From Carboxylicivirga linearis (GTDB lineage Bacteria > Bacteroidota > Bacteroidia > Bacteroidales > Marinilabiliaceae), in assembly GCF_018271995.1 (NCBI RefSeq), contig NZ_JAGUCO010000001.1:248001-312000 (forward strand): a stretch of 64,000 nucleotides of DNA, in the 5' to 3' direction. Positions 17,224-25,969 of this stretch are shown one piece after another (the stretch's first letter is position 1; each line of letters opens with the position of its first letter). The position numbers were made by a program, and so were the translations under genes. Under the pieces are notes generated by a model, which saw nothing but the letters and a program-made list of their open reading frames with translations, was not told the origin of the DNA and searched no databases.

Positions 17224-18255
17224 ATGAGAAATGTATTCAGAAGCGGTTTGTTTTTGTTATCAACAATCGTTTTAGTCCTTTCTGTTTCGTGCGTAGAGGC
17301 ACAAAATTTAATCGACAAAGTTGATGAAACTTATAGTAATGTCACTTCGGTGGAAGTTGAAGGTTCTTTTTGTTCTGTTAAAATCGTTGGAGGATCTTCT
17401 AATGATGTAGACTTTTCCGGAGAGATTCTGTCATCGCGCGATTATGAAATGAAGATTCGCCATAATATGAGTGGAGGAACTTTGCGTGTTTGGATAGATC
17501 GTCCAAGGTCAATCAGTGGAAATATTAAAGGTAAACTGGAGTTTAGGGTTCCTGAGAACACCAATATTATGGTGGATAATTCAAGTGGAAGCGTAAGCGT
17601 TGAAGGTATTGGTCAGAGCAATGTAAGACTAAAAGCCTCTAGTGGAAGCATTCGAGCACGAGATATCAATTCCGATTTAAGTGCAACAGCATCATCCGGA
17701 AGCTTATCTATTGAAGGAATAGGTGGTGATGTGCGAGCAGGAACATCATCTGGTTCACAACGTATTAATGGCGTTAAAGGAAATCTGAAAACAAAAGCAT
17801 CTTCAGGTAGCTTAAAAGTTGAGAATGTGGGCGGTGATGTTGATTTGAATACTTCATCCGGAGGTCAGTCTATTCGCATGGTTGATGGTAATCTTTGGAC
17901 TTCGGCTACATCAGGAAGCTTAAATATTGATGATGTAACAGGTGATGTAAAAGCCAGCACTTCATCCGGAAGTATAAAGTTAGATAGAGTCACAGGAGCT
18001 GTTAATCTTTCAAGTTCAAGTGGCAGCCAGCGTGGTACTAATATTAAATTAACCGGTGCATCTTATTTTAAAGCGTCGTCGGGTAGTGTAAGTATGGATT
18101 TATTGAATGATATGGAAGAATTGAGTTTTGCCTTGTCTGCTTCATCAGGTGGCTTAAACGCAAAAGGTAACACTGGCAGAAAGAAATTGGTTATTGATCG
18201 CGGTCCTATTAAGGTTGTGGGTAATACAAGTTCTGGAAGTCAGAATTACAGGTAA
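17224..18255 (+). CDS. Exported DUF4097-type beta-strand repeat protein
   Basis: 343 residues with a signal peptide 1-26 (...SVSCVEAQ); the Cys at 23 sits near a possible lipobox. From about 110 to 290 it is built of units of about 20 residues with the core (A/T)SSGS followed by two short strands and G(D/N)V/L, at least eight copies. Such DUF4097/adhesin-like repeats form a beta-solenoid with serine-glycine turns. Function is unknown; related proteins are often near anti-sigma or DUF2807 genes, which are absent here. The repetitive codons are divergent, so the repeat is old. A strong terminator follows. Confidence 0.82.
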   Translation: MRNVFRSGLFLLSTIVLVLSVSCVEAQNLIDKVDETYSNVTSVEVEGSFCSVKIVGGSSNDVDFSGEILSSRDYEMKIRHNMSGGTLRVWIDRPRSISGNIKGKLEFRVPENTNIMVDNSSGSVSVEGIGQSNVRLKASSGSIRARDINSDLSATASSGSLSIEGIGGDVRAGTSSGSQRINGVKGNLKTKASSGSLKVENVGGDVDLNTSSGGQSIRMVDGNLWTSATSGSLNIDDVTGDVKASTSSGSIKLDRVTGAVNLSSSSGSQRGTNIKLTGASYFKASSGSVSMDLLNDMEELSFALSASSGGLNAKGNTGRKKLVIDRGPIKVVGNTSSGSQNYR

Positions 18256-18280
18256 GTTTTGGTGATAAGTGATAAATAGA

Positions 18281-18321
18281 AAGTCCCTGTTGGAATTGCT
18301 TCCAGCAGGGACTTCATTTTT
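18281..18321. terminator. Bidirectional terminator
   Basis: AAGTCCCTGTTGGAA (18281-18295) pairs along all 15 positions (one G-U) with TTCCAGCAGGGACTT (18300-18314), loop 4 nt, followed by CATTTTTAT. It lies between convergent genes ending at 18255 and 18365. Confidence 0.85.
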
Positions 18322-18364
18322 ATAGGGGTAAAATGAGGTTCTAAATAAAGTAGACGGTTAACTA

Positions 18365-18805
18365 TTAATAATAAACGACATATGAATTGGAATTATTGTC
18401 CTGCGTAAAATCAGCACCTTCAATTTCAATGTCGTTGTATTCCGTCCAGCTGCAGCAATCATCTGATTTACGGCTTGCGTCAACAGTTAGGGTAAACACT
18501 TCTTCATCCGCAAGAAACAATTTGGCTGCAATAATTTCTGTTTGCCATCCAATACTACCAATCATTATAACATTGTAATCGTTTTCATCAAGAAAGTCAA
18601 ACTCAACATCCTCGTTGGTAGATTCATTGATCAGTCGAAGGTTATCAGGATTGGCCAGACCGGATGTGAAAATATTTACATCAGTTTCGGCATCTCTGAT
18701 TTCAAAATAAAAAGGCGAAGGAGGTGTCATGCATGGATCGCATTCCTCTTTGCAGGAACTCAAAATGAATAGAGTAGTTACAAATAGAATTAGTTTGATT
18801 TTCAT
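18365..18805 (-). CDS. Putative lipoprotein, function unknown
   Basis: 146 residues. The N-terminus MKIKLILFVTTLFILSSC is a lipoprotein signal with lipobox LSSC (Cys 18), followed by KEECDPC. The mature part is acidic and probably beta-rich, with a second Cys pair (DDCCSW) near 115. No known domain is recognised. It starts 9 bp after the barrel-like protein gene upstream on the same strand, so the two are probably co-transcribed and may act together at the outer membrane. Confidence 0.72.
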   Translation of the reverse strand: MKIKLILFVTTLFILSSCKEECDPCMTPPSPFYFEIRDAETDVNIFTSGLANPDNLRLINESTNEDVEFDFLDENDYNVIMIGSIGWQTEIIAAKLFLADEEVFTLTVDASRKSDDCCSWTEYNDIEIEGADFTQDNNSNSYVVYY

Positions 18806-18814
18806 CTGTTTTTA

Positions 18815-19546
18815 TTAGTTAAAGTAAAAGCCAAGTTTGATTGCCAGTCGGTTGTATTGATCATACAAAGTTGATTTATAATTCATATAAACCTCAGTTT
18901 TCTCAGTTTTTATTTCCTGATATTGATAACCAACTTCAGCTACCAATCCAAAGCCTGAATGGGTCCATATTCGTAGTCCTGCGCCACCGCCGTACCTTAT
19001 GCCTCCCATTGAATTGTATTCGTAAGATGAAGTGTTTTTTCTGTCATCAATAGAGAAAGCCCATCCGCCATGAGTGAAAAGGTATGGAGCTTTCGGATTA
19101 TTATTGAAGAAATATTGGAGTTCTGCATAAACCGGTAAAATGGCTTCCTGGTATAGTTCTATTCCGGTACCAAGGCCAGCAGATATTTTGGGAAGAATGT
19201 AGTATCCCATAGATGAGGTGAGCACAAAAGGTGCTTGCTCGTTGTTTGAAGAACTACCGGCCAGTATTCCAACGGTTGTTTTGTTAAAGAATCCTTTGTT
19301 AGTAATAGGTTGGCTGTTGTTTATTCTTTCTGCCTTCCCATTTACTTCAATCTTTTCAATTTCTTGGTTGCTCAGCATAAGTTCATGTGAGCCTGTTTGT
19401 ATTTTTAAACCCTCATCAGGTATAATTTCCAGTATTTCGCACTTAATAACAGTGCCATTCTTAAGGTAAACGGTGCTTTTGTGCTTTTGAGCAAATACAC
19501 TTAATGTACTGCAAAGAAGAACTATTAGAAGTAGGTTCTTTTTCAT
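18815..19546 (-). CDS. Putative outer-membrane beta-barrel protein
   Basis: 243 residues from ATG 19546; a start at 19567 would add seven residues before the signal peptide. Signal peptide MKKNLLLIVLLCSTLSVFA. Residues about 22-60 (KSTVYLKNGTVIKCEILEI, LMLSNQEIEKI) resemble the short beta-domain often placed before Bacteroidota barrels. Residues about 90-243 alternate hydrophobic residues and end with ...NRLAIKLGFYFN, where a terminal aromatic marks an outer-membrane barrel. This predicts an eight-strand porin-like fold. No ligand can be proposed. The lipoprotein gene follows 9 bp later. Confidence 0.72.
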   Translation of the reverse strand: MKKNLLLIVLLCSTLSVFAQKHKSTVYLKNGTVIKCEILEIIPDEGLKIQTGSHELMLSNQEIEKIEVNGKAERINNSQPITNKGFFNKTTVGILAGSSSNNEQAPFVLTSSMGYYILPKISAGLGTGIELYQEAILPVYAELQYFFNNNPKAPYLFTHGGWAFSIDDRKNTSSYEYNSMGGIRYGGGAGLRIWTHSGFGLVAEVGYQYQEIKTEKTEVYMNYKSTLYDQYNRLAIKLGFYFN

Positions 19547-19788
19547 CGGTAAAGGGTTTAGATTCATTTACCCTTATGATGAAGATATGTGAAAAGGGTT
19601 GCGTATCAAATTATTTACATTCATTAAAAAAGTTGTTTTACAATTAAAGAATTTTTTTGCTAATGAATTCTTTGGGAAGTATTAATATATTGATAATAAG
19701 TGTATATGGTGGTTTTGTCGCTTGATTATTAATGTGAATTTGAGTAACTTTTATTGTGTTCTTTATTACTCATCTAAAATTAAGAATC

Positions 19789-21336
19789 ATGAAAGCAAAA
19801 AGTTTACTCCTTGCGTTTTTTGTTATTTCAATAACAGTATCTATATCCTCTTTGGCTCAAAACGAGTCTGGTCATCTCTCGTATTACACCTATGCTCAAT
19901 CGCTTCAATTTCAGAGGCAGTACTATACCTCTCCAGCCAATTATTTTCAGTATTCCACTATTATTGATGCTAATGGAACCTTGTATTCCCTAGTTGTGGA
20001 TAACTATGAATTACATTGCTTTACAAAGCAAAACGACTCTGAGGAATGGCAGAAAGAATTAATCCCAACTGGTCATGATGGAGATATTTATATCGCATTT
20101 ATAGGCTTAACGGGAAATAACCAAAGGGTAATAGCTTATAGTTATAATCCGTACTTTAATTATGGGGCGGCTACTCCTTATGGATATGAGTTTTGGTGCA
20201 CAACCGTTATTTTAATAGAAACAAGTGAGGGTTGGGTGGAAAAAGTATACTTTACTCAACCTCAAGACTCGTGGTCATATAATTATGGATTGATACCCTT
20301 TGCCATTAATTCAGATGTTGATGGGACAGTACATTTAATTTTGCACAGAAGAGGATGGTATAATTATGGAGGCGCGTTGTATGAGGTTATTGTGGATTAT
20401 AGTAACAATCAGGCAAATTGGGGTGAAATGACGCAGATTCATGTGTACTCTGAAGGGACAATTGACAGAGGTACATCCTGGGTAGGTCGGCAGGTAATTA
20501 AGAATGATGAGCAACATTTGGTTTATTATAAGCAGGCACCAGCATCAGGCACTTATTATATCGATTATGCATTAAAATCCGGCGGGGTTTGGCAGCAACC
20601 TACAAGATTAAGAACTACTACCAAAGGGAATTATCATTATTATGATTTAGATATGGCTAATGATGGTAACTATTACTTTATGTATATAGAAAACAATGAA
20701 CCTGAAGGGCCAACCATTTGGCTAAGTAAAAATGGAATAAACCTGAATACTTCTTTCGTGCCATTTGAAACGGGTGATGTTACAATAAAAGCAAATCTAT
20801 TTCCATTAGATGATGGATCGGCACGTGTGCTTGTTTTTCTTAAGGATAAACTTCCAAAGATATTTGAATATGATGGTTTGACATTGACAGAATTAGATCC
20901 GTTAACTTTTGATAATACTCAGGCATCCGATCTGTTTATTGGAAAATCATTTGTTCCCATACCTAATTATGCCATGCTAAATGATGGTGTGAATGCTATG
21001 GGCTTTTCATCAGATAATGTAAGTACTTCATCTTCCGGAGATGTAACTACATATTACCAGTACGATAGGCTTTTTGTTGAGGTTGATTGGCAAGGTGTGC
21101 CTTCATCAACAAATAATGTTAAAGTTGAAAAGATTATTGTTTATCCTAATCCAGCAAGTGAATCGATTCGTATAAGTAATGTTGACAAAGGAAGTCTTAT
21201 TAATGTTTATAATATTAATGGAGAATTGGTCAAGTCAATGGTTTATGAAACAGAGGAAATTAATATAGGAGACTTGCCTGTTGGTATGTATGTTTTGAAT
21301 GTGGGAGATGTATACCTTAAATTTATTAAACTGTAA
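19789..21336 (+). CDS. Secreted protein with type IX secretion C-terminal sorting domain
   Basis: 515 residues from ATG 19789; the open frame from 19756 adds a non-signal extension. Signal peptide about 1-24 (...SISSLAQ). The body (about 30-440) has repeated strand patterns (GTLYSLVVDNYEL, VHLILHRRGWYNYGG, YYFMYIENNEPEGPTIWLS) like a BNR or beta-propeller fold, rich in Tyr and Asn. The last 70 residues carry a T9SS type A sorting domain: IIVYPNPASESIRIS, then INVYNINGELVKSM, then LPVGMYVLNV...KFIKL. The protein should be exported through the type IX system and anchored to or released from the surface. The ligand or substrate is unknown. Confidence 0.85.
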   Translation: MKAKSLLLAFFVISITVSISSLAQNESGHLSYYTYAQSLQFQRQYYTSPANYFQYSTIIDANGTLYSLVVDNYELHCFTKQNDSEEWQKELIPTGHDGDIYIAFIGLTGNNQRVIAYSYNPYFNYGAATPYGYEFWCTTVILIETSEGWVEKVYFTQPQDSWSYNYGLIPFAINSDVDGTVHLILHRRGWYNYGGALYEVIVDYSNNQANWGEMTQIHVYSEGTIDRGTSWVGRQVIKNDEQHLVYYKQAPASGTYYIDYALKSGGVWQQPTRLRTTTKGNYHYYDLDMANDGNYYFMYIENNEPEGPTIWLSKNGINLNTSFVPFETGDVTIKANLFPLDDGSARVLVFLKDKLPKIFEYDGLTLTELDPLTFDNTQASDLFIGKSFVPIPNYAMLNDGVNAMGFSSDNVSTSSSGDVTTYYQYDRLFVEVDWQGVPSSTNNVKVEKIIVYPNPASESIRISNVDKGSLINVYNINGELVKSMVYETEEINIGDLPVGMYVLNVGDVYLKFIKL

Positions 21337-21342
21337 ATTAAG

Positions 21343-21558
21343 AAAGAGGGTGTCCAAAAACTAAACATCGTAACAACGTTAGTTTCAATTTGTAATAAAT
21401 ATCACTTTATGTTACACCTAAATCCCCTGAAGGGGACTTAAGCCTCCCTTTTAGGGGAGCCTGCCTGCTGCAGGCAGGGTTTGGTGGGGTAAAATGAAAG
21501 TAGAGTTACAAATTGAAAGATTGCGTATTTGCGGAATTACTTTTTGGACACCCTCTTT
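21343..21558. mobile_element. MITE-like 216-bp element with nested inverted repeats
   Basis: The ends are perfect 18-bp inverted repeats: AAAGAGGGTGTCCAAAAA at 21343-21360 and its reverse complement at 21541-21558. A second 13-bp perfect pair lies inside (TTTCAATTTGTAA at 21383-21395, TTACAAATTGAAA at 21506-21518). The core (about 21419-21490) has the CCCCTGAAGGGG and TTTTAGGGGAG words and a CTGCCTG/CAGGCAG hairpin at 21461-21477. No ORF for a transposase is present. It fills the gap between two convergent genes and may also act as their terminator. Confidence 0.75.
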
Positions 21559-21568
21559 ATCTTTCGTA

Positions 21569-21910
21569 TTATAAGATAGAATCAATGTTTTCTGCGGGTC
21601 GTCCTAAAACGGCCTTGTCGCCATTAATAATGATTGGTCTTTCAATTAATTTTGGATATTCTACCATGGCCAGTATCCATTCTTCATCAGATAACTCCTT
21701 ATCTTCAAACTCTTCTTTAAAGATATCTTCTTTAGTGCGAATGATCTCTAAAGGACGTTTTCCTAATTTTCGCAATACTTCTTGCAGCTCATCTGGTGTT
21801 ATGGGTTCATCAAGGTATTTGAATATTTCAAATTCAACGCCTTTGTCTTCTAGATATTTAACTCCGGCCCGACTTTTGCCACATCGGGGATTATGAAATA
21901 TTTGTATCAT
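21569..21910 (-). CDS. ArsC/Spx-type thioredoxin-fold protein (arsenate-reductase-like)
   Basis: 113 residues. The N-terminal IFHNPRCGKSRAGVKYL has the single catalytic Cys (Cys10) in the NPRCGKSR context of the glutathione/glutaredoxin-type ArsC and YffB families. IEYPKLIERPIIINGDKAVLGRP near 85-105 is the conserved C-terminal strand and the RP/GRP signature. ArsC reduces arsenate; many homologues have no arsenic role. There are no ars genes around it, so it is probably a housekeeping YffB/ArsC-like reductase. It starts 15 bp after prfB on the same strand. Confidence 0.85.
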   Translation of the reverse strand: MIQIFHNPRCGKSRAGVKYLEDKGVEFEIFKYLDEPITPDELQEVLRKLGKRPLEIIRTKEDIFKEEFEDKELSDEEWILAMVEYPKLIERPIIINGDKAVLGRPAENIDSIL

Positions 21911-21925
21911 GCTATTGGATTTTAA

Positions 21926-23030
21926 TTAGTTGTCATAAACTTCCTGTGCACCGTATTCCATTAAATAGGCTTTTATAAAGTCATCAATTTCTCCATCTAA
22001 AACACCTTGCACATTGGATGTTTCGTGATTGGTTCTGACATCTTTAACCATTTTATAAGGTTGAAGCACGTATGAGCGAATTTGTGAACCCCATTCAATC
22101 TTCTTTTTCTGCGATTCAATCTTATTTTGCTCTTCTAATTGTTTGCGTAATTCAATCTCATAAAGCTGCGACTTTAACAAGCGCATGGCGTTTTCTTTGT
22201 TGGCAAGCTGCGATCGTGATTCGGTATTTTCAATGATGATACCCGATGGTATATGTCGCAATCTAACACCGGTTTCTACCTTATTCACATTTTGCCCGCC
22301 GGCACCTCCTGATCGGAAGGTGTCCCACTCAATATCACTTGGATTAACATCAATCTCAATGCTATCATCAATTAGTGGAATTACAAAAACCGAAGTAAAT
22401 GAGGTCATTCGTTTATTGGCTGAGTTAAATGGTGAAAGGCGTACCAAGCGATGTACACCATTTTCGCTTTTTAAATAGCCATAAGCAAAATCACCTTCAA
22501 ACTGCAAAGTAACAGTTTTAATACCTGCTTCGTCGCCTTCTTGATAGTTTACTTCTTTTACTTTGTAGTTATGAGCCTCGCCCCAGCGTATGTACATGCG
22601 CATCAACATTTGTGCCCAGTCCTGACTTTCTGTACCACCGGCGCCGGCATTAATTTTAAGAACCGCACCCATTTTGTCTTCATCGCGGCGAAGCATATTT
22701 TTCAGCTCCAGCTTTTCAATCAATTCAAGTGTGGCCTGGTATTGTTCATCAACATCCGCAGCTTCAGCTTCACCTGCTTTATGAAAATCAAATAATACCT
22801 GCAAATCTTCAATGGATGCTTTTACTTCGTTATATTCATTAACCCAACTTTTCAATTCGCGAAGTTTCTTCATCTGTACTTCTGCCTTCTTGGCATCGTC
22901 CCAGAAGTCAGGAGCCTGCGATCGCATCTCTTCTTCATCTATTTCAATAACCTTGCGATCGATGTCAAAGATACCTCCTTAACGCCAATTCGCGTCCACT
23001 TAAGTCTTTTAGTGTTTCTTGTGTAATCAT
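21926..23030 (-). CDS. prfB: Peptide chain release factor 2, with programmed +1 frameshift
   Basis: The gene starts at ATG 23030, reads 21 codons to an in-frame TGA (22965-22967), and shifts +1 at CTT-TGA-C to continue in the frame ending at 21926, giving 367 residues. The site has AGGAGG three bases before CTT, as in E. coli RF2: this SD-like element plus slow termination at its own UGA autoregulates synthesis. The product has the GGQ loop ([16 protein letters not shown], near residue 245) for peptide release and an SPF-type anticodon tripeptide ([11 protein letters not shown]). It releases at UGA and UAA. The ArsC-like gene follows. Confidence 0.96.
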
Positions 23031-23134
23031 TGATTTTTTTATTTGATACAAAGGTAACAAACCAACAGGATATTTTGGTTCAAAAGATGTTTTGAAAGGA
23101 TATTTGAGGTAGGACTTTTTGTTGATGTATTTAG

Positions 23135-24619
23135 TTAATCTGGATAAATGCTTTTATCAACTTCTTTGCAATATCTCGAAAGGTATTTATAAGCCTCGTA
23201 GTTTCCCAGGTTTCCGGCTTTATTCCAATCACCACAAGCTTCTTCTTTTAAGCCAATATTATATTTAGCAATTCCCCTGTTAATAAACGCATGTACGTCT
23301 TCGGCATTTTTTTCAATAGCCTTGTCATAGTCTTCAATGGCACCTAATAAATCTTTGTTATCAGCACGCATTATTCCTCTCAGGGTGTAAATGCCTGATA
23401 AGTTAGGATTGAGATAGATAGTTTTACTTATATCTTCAAGGGTGCCTTCTTTGTTGTCGGAATATTTAAAACGTAAACGACTACGTTCGTAATAGGCTGT
23501 AGCTTCTAATGAATCGTGTAAAATAGCTTCCGTGCATCGGTTATACGCTTCCTGAATATTTTCTCTTCGTTCGAGATCTATCATTGCTTGCTGAACGATG
23601 GCTGCCGCAAAGTTTGGTTGATGATCTAGGCATAAGGTAAAGTTAATCTGAGCTTCATTTTTCTTTTTCTCTTCCAAATCAATCAATCCTTGTAGGTAAT
23701 ACTGAAGATAGAAATTGGGATTTATCCGGTTACAATCCTTAAAATCTTCACGACTTCCTACTTTGTTGTTGTATTTGTATCGGGCATAGGCTCTTAGGCT
23801 TCGTGCCTCCACATCATCAATGGTTTGATTAATGTGTTTACTCAGTTGGCGGGCTGCATTAATATAATCTTCAATCAGAATATTGAATATTCCTAAGCTT
23901 ATCTCAGGACTAAATAGCATGCTCAGTTCTGGATTCATCTTAATATTCTCAATTTGCAGGTTGATATCTACCCAGTTTGAATCATTAAGCAGGTAAGAAT
24001 TATATACTATCTTTTTTTGTTTTTGTGGTAGGCTTTTGATTATGCCCACCAATTCGCCTTTGTAGTTAATTGCCGGTGCCCCATTGGTAGAAGATGATAT
24101 AGATTCGCTGATAACACCAGATCGACTCACAAATGGGAAATAAGCAATTTGTGATACCGGAGCCAGATAGGTGCCATCCTCTTCTTCGTCCTCGTCGTTT
24201 TGAGGCAATATCATTGTAAGTACTTCTTCATTTTCTTTAAAGGATACTTTCGATGGCAATAAATAATTAAAAAGCCTGGTTCTGTTGGAGGACTCAACCT
24301 TAATTAATGCCAGGTTGGTATAAGGATGTACAGATATTACTCGTTCAATATTGTAGTCACGGCCACTTCGCAGCTCTACAATGGCAGAGTCTGCTTTCTC
24401 AAAAATTGAACTCGTTGTAATAGCTAAACCATTGGGTGAAATAAAGAATCCGGCCGAAGAACCAATTTGCCTGCCTTGTTTGTCGAAACTTATTGCTTCA
24501 AATACTGTCTTTTCACTTTTTTCAATTATCTGTACCAGGCTTTGTGTTTTAGCATTAAAACTGAAAGTTAAAAGAGCTAATATGAATAGTATGGGTAGAG
24601 TTTGCCTCATTAATTTCAT
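23135..24619 (-). CDS. Exported trypsin-fold pseudoprotease with TPR repeats
   Basis: 494 residues. Signal peptide about 1-25. Residues about 30-200 read like a DegP-type trypsin fold: GFFISPNGLAITTSSIFEKA, then HPYTNLALIKV, then SSTNGAPAINYKGELVGI. Each catalytic position is replaced: the His site by Ser71, the Asp site by Asn102 and the Ser site (GNSGGP) by Asn179 in TNGAP. So it keeps the fold but not the chemistry. An acidic loop (NDEDEEEDG) interrupts it at 141-149. Residues about 240-490 are TPR-like helical pairs (ADNKDLLGAIEDYDKAIEKN, FINRGIAKYNIGLKEEACGDW). A scaffold or peptide-binding role in the periplasm is likely; the partner is unknown. Confidence 0.75.
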   Translation of the reverse strand: MKLMRQTLPILFILALLTFSFNAKTQSLVQIIEKSEKTVFEAISFDKQGRQIGSSAGFFISPNGLAITTSSIFEKADSAIVELRSGRDYNIERVISVHPYTNLALIKVESSNRTRLFNYLLPSKVSFKENEEVLTMILPQNDEDEEEDGTYLAPVSQIAYFPFVSRSGVISESISSSTNGAPAINYKGELVGIIKSLPQKQKKIVYNSYLLNDSNWVDINLQIENIKMNPELSMLFSPEISLGIFNILIEDYINAARQLSKHINQTIDDVEARSLRAYARYKYNNKVGSREDFKDCNRINPNFYLQYYLQGLIDLEEKKKNEAQINFTLCLDHQPNFAAAIVQQAMIDLERRENIQEAYNRCTEAILHDSLEATAYYERSRLRFKYSDNKEGTLEDISKTIYLNPNLSGIYTLRGIMRADNKDLLGAIEDYDKAIEKNAEDVHAFINRGIAKYNIGLKEEACGDWNKAGNLGNYEAYKYLSRYCKEVDKSIYPD

Positions 24620-24849
24620 TTAAATTATCTCAAAAATAATAATTCAAAGATGTAAGTTCTTTAAGTTTTGTCATATGTACAATAAATCAAATTAAACAGC
24701 TGAAAATTTTACATTAATTACTAACTATTCGAAGGACTAATTGTTTGAATATAGTTTTTGTTTGCAAAGATTTATGTGCAGATCCGGAATTTGGTTCTGA
24801 TATTGTATTTATACCAGAATGAGTTAGTATAGAAGAAAAGTATAGAAAC

Positions 24850-24882
24850 AAAAAAAGGACAGCAATTTGCTGTCCTTTTTTT
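24850..24882 (-). terminator. Terminator of tRNA-His
   Basis: GGACAGCA/TGCTGTCC is an 8-bp stem with a 3-nt loop (24857-24875), extended by A/T pairs and flanked by A7 and T7 runs. On the minus strand it lies just downstream of the tRNA; it can act in both directions. Confidence 0.85.
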
Positions 24883-24885
24883 ATG

Positions 24886-24960
24886 GGTGAAAGACCGGTC
24901 TCGAACCGGCGACCTCTGGAACCACAATCCAGCGCTCTAACCAACTGAGCTACAATCACC
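24886..24960 (-). tRNA. tRNA-His (GTG anticodon)
   Basis: The minus strand folds as a cloverleaf. The D-arm GCTCAGTTGGTTAGAGC, the anticodon stem CTGGA-TCCAG with loop TTGTGGT (anticodon GTG), and the T-arm GCCGG-TTCGAGA-CCGGT are all clear. An extra G at 24960 would be the G-1 typical of tRNA-His. The acceptor strands GTGATTG and CTTTCAC pair except for two U-U oppositions at 5-68 and 6-67. CCA is not fully encoded. The terminator follows directly. Confidence 0.93.
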
Positions 24961-25156
24961 ATTTTTTCTAAAGCGATGCAAAGATAATATTATCGAATTG
25001 AATCTTGCAATAGTTGGGCGAAAAAAATTAAATCTTTTTCTTTGTCATCGATTATTCAATACGGTTTTATTGCAATTAGTGCAATTCAATTATTTGGAAT
25101 TCAACAAAGTAAAATCTGTGATATAAAATCGTTAATGAATGTAAATTACTTTAGAG

Positions 25157-25843
25157 ATGAAATTTTTTATCGAAAATAAGGAGCTGGATAAAGAACTTGA
25201 GATGATTTTGAATCAGATTAAGCTTCGGATGAATGGGACGACTGTTGGTCAAATGGAAGGTCGCGGAATAAAATACCGGGTTAATTACGGTGTTGGATTT
25301 CCGCATCTAAAAGAGATAGCTTCTTCTCATAATTCTGATTATAATTTGGCCGAAAGACTATGGTTGAAAGAAATCAGAGAGACAATGCTTCTAGGGGCAA
25401 TGTTGGTTCCTCAAAGCGAAATGACCATAGAAAGATGTAGAGAATGGAGTCAATTAATTACAAATATTGACTTGGTTGAAAGAACATCCATGGTGTTGTG
25501 GGGGCATTTGCCTATAGCTGAAGAATTAGTGAATGAGTGGAAGTGTAGCGAGAATCAATGGCTAAAACTTTTGGCAAATTATACAAAAGGGTGGTCTGTT
25601 CAATATACAAACAAGTGTACCGAGCTAATGATTGATGAGCTAATTTCGGAAGATTTGACTGAAGCCGATTATGGTTATCTTAAGTCTGTAGCTTTTGCAA
25701 TCAAAAAAATGTTACGTGTATTGGGTAAAAGTACGGTAAAGCTAAAGGGATGGATTGAAGAAGTAAATTGTATTGAGAATAAGGGGCTTCAGCTTATTGT
25801 TCAGGATGTAATTGGTGAAATTGAGTTTGTAGAAGATAAATAA
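25157..25843 (+). CDS. DNA alkylation repair protein, AlkD-like HEAT repeat
   Basis: 228 residues. It is all-helical with HEAT-like pairs. LAERLWLKEIRETMLLGAMLVP at about 68-90 matches the 'LW..e.hE.r..a..ll' core of the DNA alkylation repair (AlkC/AlkD) superfamily. WSQLITNIDLVERTSM near 100-118 fits the 'W...i.n.DlvD' repeat. AlkD excises bulky 3-methyladenine or 7-methylguanine without base flipping. The catalytic Asp/Trp positions of B. cereus AlkD cannot be assigned by eye, so the activity is not certain. No other repair gene is nearby. Confidence 0.72.
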   Translation: MKFFIENKELDKELEMILNQIKLRMNGTTVGQMEGRGIKYRVNYGVGFPHLKEIASSHNSDYNLAERLWLKEIRETMLLGAMLVPQSEMTIERCREWSQLITNIDLVERTSMVLWGHLPIAEELVNEWKCSENQWLKLLANYTKGWSVQYTNKCTELMIDELISEDLTEADYGYLKSVAFAIKKMLRVLGKSTVKLKGWIEEVNCIENKGLQLIVQDVIGEIEFVEDK

Positions 25844-25969
25844 TAAAAGAGTTTCTGCATTTTGCAATGTGGAAAAAATCATATTTCATTAGTTTAATAA
25901 GGGTTATTTTTGCACAAATTTAGATATGCTGATATCTTCAATGTACAGACTAATTAAATCGTTCAAAAG

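Noticed and set aside
24714-24962. 82-residue minus-strand ORF
   Set aside because: It runs through the tRNA-His gene and its terminator; no coding features.
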